A stretch of 44,779 nt of DNA from Rhodoferax sp. (GTDB taxonomy: Bacteria > Pseudomonadota > Gammaproteobacteria > Burkholderiales > Burkholderiaceae_C), in NCBI RefSeq assembly GCF_025354435.1, contig NZ_JANXMU010000069.1, positions 1 to 44,779 of the forward strand, in the 5' to 3' direction. A program made the translations under genes and the position numbers. The notes beneath the pieces were generated by a model. It ran no database searches, had not been told where the DNA came from, and saw nothing but the letters and a program-made list of their open reading frames with translations. Shown here piece after piece: positions 18,289 through 29,800 of this stretch; within the stretch, counting starts at the first letter, position 1; every line of letters begins with the position of its first letter.

Positions 18289-20375
18289 GCTTTCAGATAT
18301 TCGGCCTTGCCGCCCAGCCAGCGCAGCACATGCTGTTCGGCCAGATGGGGGTAGCGGTCCAGCATCTGCGGGGCCAGTGCGCGGGCCCATTCCAGCAGCT
18401 CGCCATCGGTTTCCAGGTCAGCAAAGCGCAACAGCGGCGCGCCCGATTGGCGGGCACCGAGGAATTCGCCGGGGCCGCGGATTTCCAGGTCGCGGCGGGC
18501 GATCTCGAAGCCGTCGTTGGTCTCGGCCATGGCCTGCAGGCGAGCGCGGGCGATCTGGCCCAGGCGCGGCGCATCGCCGGTGGAATACAGCAGCACGCAG
18601 GCCGAGGCCGCCGCGCCGCGCCCCACCCGGCCCCGCAGCTGGTGCAACTGGCTCAGGCCAAAGCGCTCGGCATGTTCGATCACCATCAGCGAGGCATTGG
18701 GTACGTCCACGCCAACTTCGATCACGGTGGTGCTGACCAGCAGGCCCATGCTGCCTTCGGTGAACAGCGCCATCACCGCCTTTTTCTCGGCCACGGGCAT
18801 GCGGGAATGCAGCAGGCCAATCAGCACGCCCGGTAAGGCTTCGCTCAGCGCGGCATGGGTTTCAGTGGCGTTGCGCAGGTCCAGGGCTTCGCTTTCTTCA
18901 ATCAGCGGGCAGACCCAGTAGATCTGGCGGCCCTGGGCGATTTGGGCGCGGATGCGCTCAATCACCTCTTCACGCCGCGCATCGTTGATGACCTTGGTGA
19001 CGATGGGCGTGCGGCCGGGTGGCAGCTCATCGATGGTGGACACGTCCAGGTCGGCGTAGTAGCTCATGGCCAGGGTGCGCGGAATCGGGGTGGCGGTCAT
19101 CATCAGCAAATGCGGCTCTAGCACGCCATCGACCATCTTGCTGCGCAGGGCCAGGCGCTGGGCCACGCCGAAGCGGTGCTGCTCGTCGATCAGCGCCAGG
19201 GCCAGGTTCTTGAAGACCACTTTCTCCTGGATCACGGCGTGGGTGCCCACCACCAGCGCGGCCTCGCCACTGGCGATTTTTTCCAGCATCTCGCGGCGCT
19301 GCTTGGTCTTTTGGCTGCCGGTGAGCCAGGCGACGCATTTGCCCAGCGGGGCCAGCAGCGGCTCCAGCCAGGCGACGAGTTTGCGGAAGTGCTGGTCGGC
19401 CAGTATCTCGGTGGGGGCCATCAGCGCGCACTGCCAGCCCGCGTCCATCGCGGTGCAGGCGGCCAGTGCGGCGACCACGGTTTTGCCCGAGCCCACGTCG
19501 CCCTGCAACAGGCGGTTCATGGGGATGGGCAGGGCCAGGTCGGCGGCAATCTCGGCCCCCACACGCTGCTGGGCGGCGGTGAGGGCGAAGGGCAGCGCGG
19601 CGCGCAGGCCATCAAGCAAACCATCCTCCCGTGCGGCCAGCGGCGGGGCTTGCAGCAGATCGCGCGCGCGCTTGGCCTGGAGCTGCGAGAGCTGCTGGGC
19701 CAGCAGCTCCTCGGCCTTCAGGCGCTGCCAGGCGGGGTGGCTGCGGTCTTCCAGCGCGGCCAGCGACACGTCGGGCGCGGGATTGTGCAAAAATGATAGC
19801 GCCTCATGTAGGTAGTAATTACGCTGGAGGCCTGTTTGGCTTAAATATCCCGGGTTGTAGTTCGGGCAACCCGGTGGCAGGGTCTCGGACAAATTGGCGC
19901 GCTTCAAGCCGCCCAGCACGGCGCGGCGCAAATAGGCCTGCGGCAAACCGGCCGTACTGGGGTAGACCGGGGTGAGCGCCGTGGGCAGGTCGCCACTGGC
20001 CAGCTTGAACACCGGGTGCAGCATCTGTTTGCCCAGAAAGCCGCCTTTGACCTCGCCGCGCACCCGCAGGCGCGCACCCACGGCCAAGGTTTTCTGGTGC
20101 GAGGGGTAAAAGCTGAAGAAGCGCAGGGTGCAGGTGTCGCTGCCGTCATCCACCGTCACCAGCAACTGGCGGCGCGACTGCAGGCCGACTTCGCTGTGGG
20201 TGACGGTGGCCTCGATCTGCACGGTGTCGCCCTCGCGCGCGTCGGCCAGGCGGCTGATGCGGGTTTCGTCCTCGTAGCGCAGGGGCAGGTGCAGGGCCAG
20301 GTCGATGTCGCGGCGCAATCCCATTTTGAGCAGGGCTTTTTGCGCAGGGTTCAACTTGGGTGGGGGGGTGGCCAT
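18285..20375 (-). CDS. recG: ATP-dependent DNA helicase RecG, with repeat-encoded insert
   Basis: 696 residues. It remodels stalled replication forks and Holliday junctions. An N-terminal OB/wedge domain (VTHSEVGLQSRRQLLVTVDD, LRFFSFYPSHQKTL) is followed by two helicase lobes: Walker A GDVGSGKT near 293, DEQHRFG near 396, TATPIPRT, STTVIEVGVDVP, QLRGRVGRG and the TRG-like end of the motor. Residues of about 172-196 (PNYNPGYLSQTGLQRNYYLH and neighbours) are encoded by a copy of the dispersed palindromic repeat; E. coli RecG lacks this stretch between the LPP and the conserved EAL-LH segment. The frame is kept. The gene is antisense to, and flanked by, two HD-GYP paralogues. Confidence 0.95.
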   Translation of the reverse strand: MATPPPKLNPAQKALLKMGLRRDIDLALHLPLRYEDETRISRLADAREGDTVQIEATVTHSEVGLQSRRQLLVTVDDGSDTCTLRFFSFYPSHQKTLAVGARLRVRGEVKGGFLGKQMLHPVFKLASGDLPTALTPVYPSTAGLPQAYLRRAVLGGLKRANLSETLPPGCPNYNPGYLSQTGLQRNYYLHEALSFLHNPAPDVSLAALEDRSHPAWQRLKAEELLAQQLSQLQAKRARDLLQAPPLAAREDGLLDGLRAALPFALTAAQQRVGAEIAADLALPIPMNRLLQGDVGSGKTVVAALAACTAMDAGWQCALMAPTEILADQHFRKLVAWLEPLLAPLGKCVAWLTGSQKTKQRREMLEKIASGEAALVVGTHAVIQEKVVFKNLALALIDEQHRFGVAQRLALRSKMVDGVLEPHLLMMTATPIPRTLAMSYYADLDVSTIDELPPGRTPIVTKVINDARREEVIERIRAQIAQGRQIYWVCPLIEESEALDLRNATETHAALSEALPGVLIGLLHSRMPVAEKKAVMALFTEGSMGLLVSTTVIEVGVDVPNASLMVIEHAERFGLSQLHQLRGRVGRGAAASACVLLYSTGDAPRLGQIARARLQAMAETNDGFEIARRDLEIRGPGEFLGARQSGAPLLRFADLETDGELLEWARALAPQMLDRYPHLAEQHVLRWLGGKAEYLKA
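19787..19845 (+). repeat. Dispersed palindromic repeat inside recG
   Basis: On the plus strand: AATGATAGCGCCTCATG, then AATTACGCTGGAGGCCTGTTTGGCTTA. The last 18 bases match the tail of the copy at 12672-12728 and the CGCTAGAGGC core of the copy at 30031-30090. It is translated on the minus strand as LSQTGLQRNYYLHEALSFLHN without a stop codon. Confidence 0.65.
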
Positions 20376-20576
20376 GGGGGCGAATTTTGCCTTGTTGCGT
20401 TCTCAGAACGCTTGCACCCACAGCGGCGGGCAGGCAGCGCCTCGGTCCAGGACGCTAAGTTAACCTCGCACACGCTTGTAAAGTAAACGTATCATATTGT
20501 TTCATGTGTCGTTTGTTGCGCGCACCCTGTCCTTGTCGTTTTGACCCCTTTAGTCTGTTTTCCCCCGCAGCGTTTT

Positions 20577-21815
20577 ATGCTCAAACGAATCAACGTCCAA
20601 CAACTCACTCTGGGGATGCATATCGACGGATTCTGCGGCCCGTGGATGGACCATCCTTTCTGGCGCAACCACTTTGTGTTGACGGACCCCAATGACATTG
20701 ACCGGGTATTGGCCAGCGCCATCCGGGATGTGTGGATTGACACCAGCAAAGGTCTGGACGTGCCGCCCGGTGCCGAAACGGTGCGGCAGGCTGCAACCAT
20801 CCAGGCGGTAGTGCAGGAAATTTTGCAGGCCGACGCCCCCACACGCGACACCTCCCCCACCTCGGCCGCAGACGAATACGCCCGGGCGGCGGAAATCTGC
20901 GCCAAGTCCAAGCACGCGGTGATGGCCATGTTCCAAGAGGCGCGCATGGGCAACGCGATCGATACCGAGTTGGCCCACGCCCTGGTGCACGAGGTGTCCG
21001 ACTCGGTCATCCGCAACCCGGGAGCCATGATCAGCCTGGCCCGGCTGAAGAATGCCGACGACTACACCTATATGCATTCGGTGGCGGTGTGCGCGCTGAT
21101 GATTGCGCTGTCGCGCCAGCTCAAGCTGGACGAGGAGCTAACCCGCTCCATGGGTTTGGCTGGCCTGCTGCACGACCTGGGCAAGGCCATGATGCCGATG
21201 GAGGTGCTGAACAAGCCGGGCAAGCTGACCGATGCCGAGTTCCAGATCATCAAATCCCATCCGGTGCAAGGCCACCGCATGCTGGCAGAAAGCGGGGTAG
21301 TGAACGACATAGTGCTGGATGTGGTGCTGCACCACCATGAAAAGACCGATGGCACCGGCTACCCCAACCGGCAAAAAGGCCAAGACATCAGTCTGTTCGC
21401 CAAAATGGGAGCGATTTGCGATGTGTACGATGCCATCACGTCCAACCGCCCCTACAAGAGGGGTTGGGACCCGGCCGAATCGCTGAAAAAAATGGCCGAA
21501 TGGACCCATGGCCACCTGGACCCGCAGATATTCCAGGCGTTTGTCAAAAGCCTGGGCATCTACCCCACCGGATCGCTGGTACGGCTGGCCTCGGGCCGCC
21601 TGGGCGTGGTAATAGAGCAAAGCCCCAGTTCGCTGCTCAAGCCTGTCGTCAAAGTGTTCTTCTCCACCAAGTCCGATGTGCGTATCCCGCCCGAAGTGCT
21701 GGACCTGTCGGCATCGGGCTGCAAGGAAAAAATCACCGGCCGCGAAGACCCCGAATTCTGGCGTTTCAAGGACCTGAACGAACTGTGGTCGGGCATGGCG
21801 CAACTCAACGGCTAA
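20577..21815 (+). CDS. HD-GYP cyclic-di-GMP phosphodiesterase with DUF3391 N-terminus (copy 2)
   Basis: 412 residues, start MLKRINVQQLTLGMHIDGF. It has the same architecture as copy 1 at 17053: DUF3391, then HSVAVCALM, HDLGK, HHHEKTDGTGYP and KMGAICDVYDAITSNRPYK, with near-identical C-terminal thirds (GWDPAESLKKMAEWTHGHLD, GIYPTGSLVRLASGR). Metal and c-di-GMP residues are intact, so an active phosphodiesterase is expected. The 201-base region to the divergent recG holds its promoter; I see no confident -10/-35 pair. It reads toward queA, whose start is 33 bases after this stop codon, so it could be co-transcribed with queA-tgt. Confidence 0.92.
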   Translation: MLKRINVQQLTLGMHIDGFCGPWMDHPFWRNHFVLTDPNDIDRVLASAIRDVWIDTSKGLDVPPGAETVRQAATIQAVVQEILQADAPTRDTSPTSAADEYARAAEICAKSKHAVMAMFQEARMGNAIDTELAHALVHEVSDSVIRNPGAMISLARLKNADDYTYMHSVAVCALMIALSRQLKLDEELTRSMGLAGLLHDLGKAMMPMEVLNKPGKLTDAEFQIIKSHPVQGHRMLAESGVVNDIVLDVVLHHHEKTDGTGYPNRQKGQDISLFAKMGAICDVYDAITSNRPYKRGWDPAESLKKMAEWTHGHLDPQIFQAFVKSLGIYPTGSLVRLASGRLGVVIEQSPSSLLKPVVKVFFSTKSDVRIPPEVLDLSASGCKEKITGREDPEFWRFKDLNELWSGMAQLNG

Positions 21816-21848
21816 TCCTGTCGGCTTTTCTGGGTTCCAATTGGGGCC

Positions 21849-24111
<2,263 letters not shown>

Positions 24112-24117
24112 ATCAAC

Positions 24118-24173
24118 TTGCTATATATTTTATAGCAACAAAGGTATTATATAAAAGCGCTAAAGCTGCTTTT
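24118..24173 (+). repeat. Dispersed palindromic repeat after tgt, two hairpins
   Basis: TTGCTATA (24118-24125) pairs with TATAGCAA (24131-24138); this is the TTGCTA-N9-TAGC left half of the repeat family. A second hairpin AAAAGC/GCTTTT (24153-24158 with 24168-24173) surrounds GCGCTAAAG, the counterpart of GCGCTAGAGG. Followed by an AT-rich stretch, it may also terminate transcription from both convergent units. Confidence 0.6.
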
Positions 24174-24185
24174 AATTGATATTTT

Positions 24186-25970
24186 TTACCCGCCCGGCCC
24201 CGGCTTCCACCCCCACACATGCACCGGCGTATGCCCCTTCACGGCCTGTGCGCCCAGGTCGGTAAAGAAGGGAAACTGCGCCAGCTCGGCCACCACCGCC
24301 TGCGAACACACCAGCGGGTGGCCCAGGTCTTTGGTCAGGCCCTCGATACGCGAGGCAACGTTGACGGTATCGCCGATGGCCGAATAATCGTGCCGCGCCT
24401 GGGAGCCCAGGTGGCCGACGATGGCATCGCCCACGTGCAAACCGATGCCGATGGCAATGGGCGGCGTGCCTTCGGCCTGCAGCGTGGCGTTGAGCTTGTC
24501 CAGCGCAGCCAGCATGGCACGGGCCGCAGCAAAGGCCGGTACGCTGGGCGTGGCCAGGGTTTGCGGCGCGCCAAATATCGCCATGATGCCGTCGCCCATG
24601 AAGCAGCTGATGGTGCCGCCCTGGTCGTGGATGGCCTGGTTGACCTGCTCGAAATAGCGGTTCAGCAGGGTGAGTATCTGCTGGGCCGACAGGGTTTCGC
24701 TCAGGCTGGTGAAGCCCCGGATGTCGGCAAACAAAATACACACATGGCGCAGTTCGCCGCCCAGCGCGGGGGCCAGGTGGCCCCGCACAATTTCCTGCAT
24801 CACCCGCGGGCTGACGTAGCCCGCAAAGGCTGCGCGCAGGCGGCGGCGCTCGCCTTTTTCCAGCACGGCGGTGAGCGTCCAGCGCCCGGCCAGCGCCAGC
24901 AGGCCCACCAGCACCGGCACGCCCATCGCCAAGTACACGCCGTGCTGCAAGCACCACATGGCCACAGCCAACAGCATCCCCAGCAGCGCCGCCTGGGCCG
25001 CCGCCCGCAAGCGCAGCGGGACAAACCAAAGCAGACTGCACAGACCTGCCAATACAGCGATCCAGCCCCAGGCCACCGGCTCCACCAGCCCACCGTTGAG
25101 CAGCGAGCGCAAGATTTGCGCATGTACCAGCACGCCGGGCACGGTTCGGCCGTTGTCGGGTTCCCAGCCTGCCAGGTTTACCGGCTGCAAAAGCCGGTCT
25201 TCCAGGGATAACACGCTGCCCAACAGCACCGGCTTGCCCGCAAAGGCCTGGGTGAGGTGCGCCATGTCCCCGGCATCGGCCCACGCGGTAACTTGCTGCA
25301 AAGGGATGTAGTGCGGCAGGGGTGGCAACGCGTAGTTGATCAACCCGGACTGGGGCAGCGCACGCGGCCTGATTTTGCGTAGCATTTGCCCGGCCAGCGT
25401 GGGCACGGGTTCGCTGCTGGCGCCGAGTTGCTCGTTGAAGCGGCGCACCACATGGTCCGCATCGGGGGACAGCAGCAGCGAGCCGCTGCCACCGCTGCCC
25501 GCCATGGCCAGAAACGGCGGGTAGATCGGGCGGGGCTGGCCCGCATCGTCGGCCGACACGCCCAGCACCAAGGGGGTACGCTGCCGCGCCACGATCAGGC
25601 CGCGCAGCAGTTGCAGGTCGCTGCCGGGCACCACCGCATCGAACGAGCGGTTGGGCAAGACCACGTCCAACCCCACCACCGCGGGTTGGGCCAGCGCCAT
25701 CCCGCGAAAGAAGCGGCCCAGATGGCTGTGCCACAGGGCAAAAGGCTCGGCAAACTGCTGCAAAGTGGCTTCGTCAATGCCGACGACCACCACTTCTTTG
25801 TGCACTTGCTGCGGGGCGTAGCGCAACAGCAGCCGCTGCTGTGCGTCCAGCAGGCCGTATTCCAGCGGCCGGGCCAGCGGCGTACACAGCAGCACGGCGG
25901 CCAGGGCCAGCAGTAGCAGGTAACCGGCCCACAGGGTGGGAAGCCCCCAGGTCGTCGCGCGCAATGGCAT
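24186..25970 (-). CDS. CHASE2-domain adenylate/guanylate cyclase (class III)
   Basis: 594 residues. One N-terminal membrane helix (residues 13-32) leads into a periplasmic CHASE2 sensor (to about residue 290; VVVVGIDEATLQQF, VVGLDVVLPN, PGVLVHAQILRSLL). Three further membrane helices follow (about 297-370) and then a cytosolic class III cyclase domain. Metal-binding aspartates lie in LFADIRGFTS (near 412) and MGDGIMAIFG (near 458); DTVNVASRIEG supplies the transition-state Asn and Arg. At the usual adenine-recognising Lys position (GGTI-x-K) there is Cys in GGTISCFMGDG, and the second specificity position is Ser (DYSAIGD), so nucleotide preference is uncertain. Last gene of an operon after the CHAT and FecR-like genes, seven bases from the latter. 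Confidence 0.9.
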   Translation of the reverse strand: MPLRATTWGLPTLWAGYLLLLALAAVLLCTPLARPLEYGLLDAQQRLLLRYAPQQVHKEVVVVGIDEATLQQFAEPFALWHSHLGRFFRGMALAQPAVVGLDVVLPNRSFDAVVPGSDLQLLRGLIVARQRTPLVLGVSADDAGQPRPIYPPFLAMAGSGGSGSLLLSPDADHVVRRFNEQLGASSEPVPTLAGQMLRKIRPRALPQSGLINYALPPLPHYIPLQQVTAWADAGDMAHLTQAFAGKPVLLGSVLSLEDRLLQPVNLAGWEPDNGRTVPGVLVHAQILRSLLNGGLVEPVAWGWIAVLAGLCSLLWFVPLRLRAAAQAALLGMLLAVAMWCLQHGVYLAMGVPVLVGLLALAGRWTLTAVLEKGERRRLRAAFAGYVSPRVMQEIVRGHLAPALGGELRHVCILFADIRGFTSLSETLSAQQILTLLNRYFEQVNQAIHDQGGTISCFMGDGIMAIFGAPQTLATPSVPAFAAARAMLAALDKLNATLQAEGTPPIAIGIGLHVGDAIVGHLGSQARHDYSAIGDTVNVASRIEGLTKDLGHPLVCSQAVVAELAQFPFFTDLGAQAVKGHTPVHVWGWKPGPGG

Positions 25971-25977
25971 GCCCGGC

Positions 25978-26850
25978 TTATTTCGTGGCCAAGCTGCGCA
26001 GCTCAGGCAGGTCCGGCCGCTCTTGGGCCAGCGCCTGCCACAGCTTGCGGGATTCGCTCAAAAACCGGCCTTGCTCCAGCAGGGACGCAAAAATCAGCCG
26101 GTCGGAAAACGGGGCTTGCGGGCCGGGGCGCTGGGCTTCCATGCGCTCGCGCTCCGGGGCGCTGGGCAGCGAAAAGTAAGACGAGCGGGCCAGGCTGTGG
26201 ACCCCCGGCACCTCGATGCTGACGGTCCACAGGTAGTTCACCCCGGCCTGCAGCGGCACGCTGTCGTCCAGCACCAGCTGGCTGCCTTGCACGGCGGTGC
26301 TCAGCAAAACCTTGTCGCTGCCTTCGTCGCGCAGTTCAAACTGGACGCTGGGCACACCGGGGGGCATGGTCCAGGCAAACACCGGGCGGGCGCTGAGCAC
26401 TTTGCCGGTGGGCTCCAGCAGCTGGAGGCGCTCCAGTCCCGCGCCGCGCATCACCATGCCGCCCAGCACCACGCGGCCATTGGTGGTTTGCAGCTTGGCC
26501 GTCTCGGCCGCCACCACCGAGCGGCGCAGCACCGCGGTGGCCCCGGCCACAGATTGCGGCTCGGTCGCACCCACGGTGGCCCGCGCAGGGCCGATCAGCT
26601 GGAATTCGGTGCCCGACTGCAGGTATACAAAGCTCAGCATGCCGCCCCGCTCCAACGCAATGTCGGCCCCTGCGGCCAGCTCGGACAGCAAGGCCACCGG
26701 CGGGCCGCCCGGCGCAAAAACCACCCCGCCTTTGACATTGGTGACCACGGCCACGGCCTGCGCGCTGGCCGGGGTGGCCAGCAGGCTGCAGCACAGCAGC
26801 AAAAACCCGCCGATCCAGCGGATCGGGACGGTTGAACGGGTAGGCAACAT
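25978..26850 (-). CDS. FecR-like secreted sensor protein
   Basis: 290 residues from ATG 26850, preceded by GAGGAATTCC. The signal peptide ends at ATPASAQA (about residue 32). Residues 35-140 resemble the FecR/LPS-binding-type beta-sandwich (VTNVKGGVVFAPGGPPVALLSELAAGADIALERGGMLSFVY and GTEFQLIGPARATV). The rest includes a second beta-sandwich-like part (PVFAWTMPPGVPSVQFELRD) and a helical C-terminus (FASLLEQGRFLSESRKLWQALAQ). No transmembrane anchor is visible, so it should be periplasmic. It sits between the CHAT protein and the CHASE2 cyclase with gaps of 31 and 7 bases, suggesting that it relays an envelope signal to the CHASE2 sensor. Binding partner and ligand are unknown. Confidence 0.82.
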   Translation of the reverse strand: MLPTRSTVPIRWIGGFLLLCCSLLATPASAQAVAVVTNVKGGVVFAPGGPPVALLSELAAGADIALERGGMLSFVYLQSGTEFQLIGPARATVGATEPQSVAGATAVLRRSVVAAETAKLQTTNGRVVLGGMVMRGAGLERLQLLEPTGKVLSARPVFAWTMPPGVPSVQFELRDEGSDKVLLSTAVQGSQLVLDDSVPLQAGVNYLWTVSIEVPGVHSLARSSYFSLPSAPERERMEAQRPGPQAPFSDRLIFASLLEQGRFLSESRKLWQALAQERPDLPELRSLATK

Positions 26851-26881
26851 GGAATTCCTCACACAGGGAGGAATCGAACCA

Positions 26882-29800
26882 TCATCGCACCGGATCGCCA
26901 AACAGCGCATACGGGGCCCAGTAAAACGGGTGGCTCCAGCGCCCAGCGCCCAGCCCACCATCGGCCATGGCCAGTTGGGCCTGGCGCAGGCTCTCGCCAC
27001 GCGTTGCCGTGCCCTTGGCCTGGGTACCAAAGGTGGCGCTGGTCAGGGCGGCGGCAGAGCTGGACTCGACCGCCCAGTGGGTCGCCAGCACCGAGCGCGC
27101 TCCGGCAAAAAAGAAGCCGCGCACCAGGCCAGACATGGCCGCCCCACCCTGCTCGCCCGCCGCGGTGTTGCAGGCCGACAGCAGCACCCACTGGGCGTTT
27201 AGCCGCAGGCCGAGCACGTCGTCCAGCTCCAGCAGCGGCGACTCGCGCTCATCGGCCGTGGCAGCCATCGCCAGCGAGGGCTTGGAAATGCCTGGCAGCT
27301 CGCCCGGCAGCAGGCCGTGGGTCGCAAATGCAACCACCCGGCGGTCGAGCAGGTTGGCATCCAGCACCGCGCGGCGGGTGGCCTGGGCACCCAGCACCAG
27401 GTCGGTTTGGGCATTGGCCCCCAGGGCGCTGGCCAGCGCCAGCAACTCGGTGCGGGTATCGGGCAGAGGCGGCATGTCGGCATAGCGGAATCCCCATTCC
27501 GCGTCGTAGCGGGCGGCCCCGGCGGCCAGCGGCTGCGCCTTGGCGGGTGGGCTGGCCGCCGTGCTGAACAGCGGGTCGCCAAAGCCCATTAGTGCCTTGG
27601 GGGCGACCAACGGCTGGGCCACGCGGCGCAGGGCTTGCAGGGCCGAGGACGCGGGCAGTTGCGTCACCGCCATTTGCCGCACCAGCCAGGCCGGAGGTGT
27701 ATTCGGCACGGGCGGCTGGGTCACCAGCGCCGCCAGCGGCAGGCTGGCCAATGGGCCGTCGGTGGCCACCAGCAGCGAGCGCACGGTGCGCAGCGCCGGG
27801 TCCAGCGGGCCGAGCAGGTCTTTGTACAGCGCATACAGCGCGGCGGTGGGCAAGACCGGTTTACGCCCGGCGGGGGCCGCGCCCAGATCCAGCAGGCCCC
27901 GCAAATCGGCTACGCGGCGGGCCAGGTCGGCGCGGGTGAGCCGGGCGGCGCTGAAGGCTTGGCTGCCATCAGCCCCCAGCAGCCAAACCAGGGTGGCGGT
28001 GTCGGTGGGGTAGACCACCAGCAGGGATTCCCCAGTGCCCAGCAGCTGGCGCAGTTGCTCTGGCTTGGGGGTGCTGGGCGTGACCAGGTCGGCGTAAGCG
28101 GGGAACTGTTTGGCAATCGCGTCGCGCTGGGTGGTCAGCACGGCCCGCGCCGCCGCGGCATCGGCCTGCTGGGTTTTGATGCTGTCGCGCACCACTTGCT
28201 GGCGGTCGGTGAGGGTTTTGCGCTCGGCTTCGGGCAGGGCTTTGAATTCCGGCGCTTGCGCCTTGCGCCGCAGGCTGTCTTCGTCCGTCAGGCTGGCGTT
28301 GAGCGTGGCCACCAGCGCGGCCACGGCCTGGCGCTGGGTTTGCTCCTGGTCCAGCAGCGCGCGCAGGGCGGGGGTGCTGGCCAGCACCCGGGCCGTGCTG
28401 TCGGTGATGGCCCGCTGGGTCACGCCCAGGCTGCTGCGGTCGGAGATTTGCAGGGCGCGGTCGCTCATGGCCACATCCACGGCCTCGCCTTTCAGGGCTT
28501 TTTCGGCCACAAAACGCATGAACTCGTCAAAAGCAATGCCCAGCACGTAGCCGCGTACGCCGCGCAGCTCCAGGTCGAGCCAGCCGCCGGGGTTGTCCAG
28601 CGTAGCGGCGAACAGGGCTTCGTAGTCCAGCATGGCCAGCCGCAAATCGCCACGCAGCAGGCGCACCACACCGCGCATGCCTGCGGCCTCCTGGGTTTGC
28701 GGGTGGTTGCTGCCGTACAGGTGGTTGCGGTAGCGGTACGAGCGCTCGGCCTGCTCCAGCGCTTCGTCCAGGCGGCCGCTTTTGGCCGCCAGCAGGGTCA
28801 GCACACGCCAATCGGATGCGCGGGTGCGGGCCAGGGTGTCGGGCGGCATGCTGGCCAGAAAGCCGCGGTAGGCGGCATCGGCTTCGGGCCACCGCTTCAG
28901 GCCGATCAGGGCGCGGACGATTTCCTGGCGGGCCAGCCACACCACATGGCTGGCAGCACTGGCACCTTCTCGTTGCAGCATGTCGTTGGACAACTGCGCA
29001 GCGACCAGGGCGGGCGCGTATTGCTGGATGGCGTTCAGGCTGCTGGCCAGGCGGTAGTTCCACCGGGCCCCCAGGCCGTCGCTGGTCTGCCCGGCCCGCC
29101 ATAGCGCCAGGTTGGACTGCGCCACGTTGACGGCTTCTTGCGGGCGGCCATCACGCACCAGCGCGTAGACCAGCATGCCCATGCTGCCGTCCAGCCAGCC
29201 GTAGGCATCCAGCACGGCGGGGTCGCGGGGGCCACTGCTACGGCTGCGCACCGCTTGCAGCATGCGCCGCCCCAGGCCCACCGCTTCCCGCAGCGTGGCC
29301 AGGGCCGCCTTGCTGTCACCCTGCATGCGTTCGATCTCGGAACGCACCTGCAGGCGCTGCAAGGCAAAAGTAGGCGGCAAGGGTGCCCCGGATTTCACTG
29401 CCTGGTCCACCAGGCTATCGGCGCGCGACCACAGGCGGGCCGTGATGGCGCGGTCGTTGCCTTGCGATGCGTAGTAGGTCTGGCGCAAGGCGGCGGTGGC
29501 ACGGCTGGCGAGGGAGCGGCGGGTATCGGTAACAAAAGTATCGCTGGCCTCCAGCGCCTTGCCCGAGCTGCCCCAGGTGAACTCCGCCCCCAGGTACGCG
29601 CCAATCCAGTCTTCGCCACCAGGGCGGCCCTGGCCTGCATCGACCAGTTCGCGGGCCACGGCGATGAGCCGCGTACGGTCGCCCAGCAGTTGCGCGGCGC
29701 GGTACTGGCGCTGCAGCAAGGCATAGCGGGCATCGGGGTTGTCGGGCAGGGCCTGGGCCAGCAGCTGGGTGGCTTCGTCGGGGCTGAGGGGGATGCCGCG

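Noticed and set aside
26866-26884. A GGTTCGATTCC-like stretch on the minus strand resembling a tRNA T-arm
   Set aside because: No acceptor stem, anticodon arm or D-arm around it, and it overlaps the end of the CHAT gene and the FecR-like gene leader.
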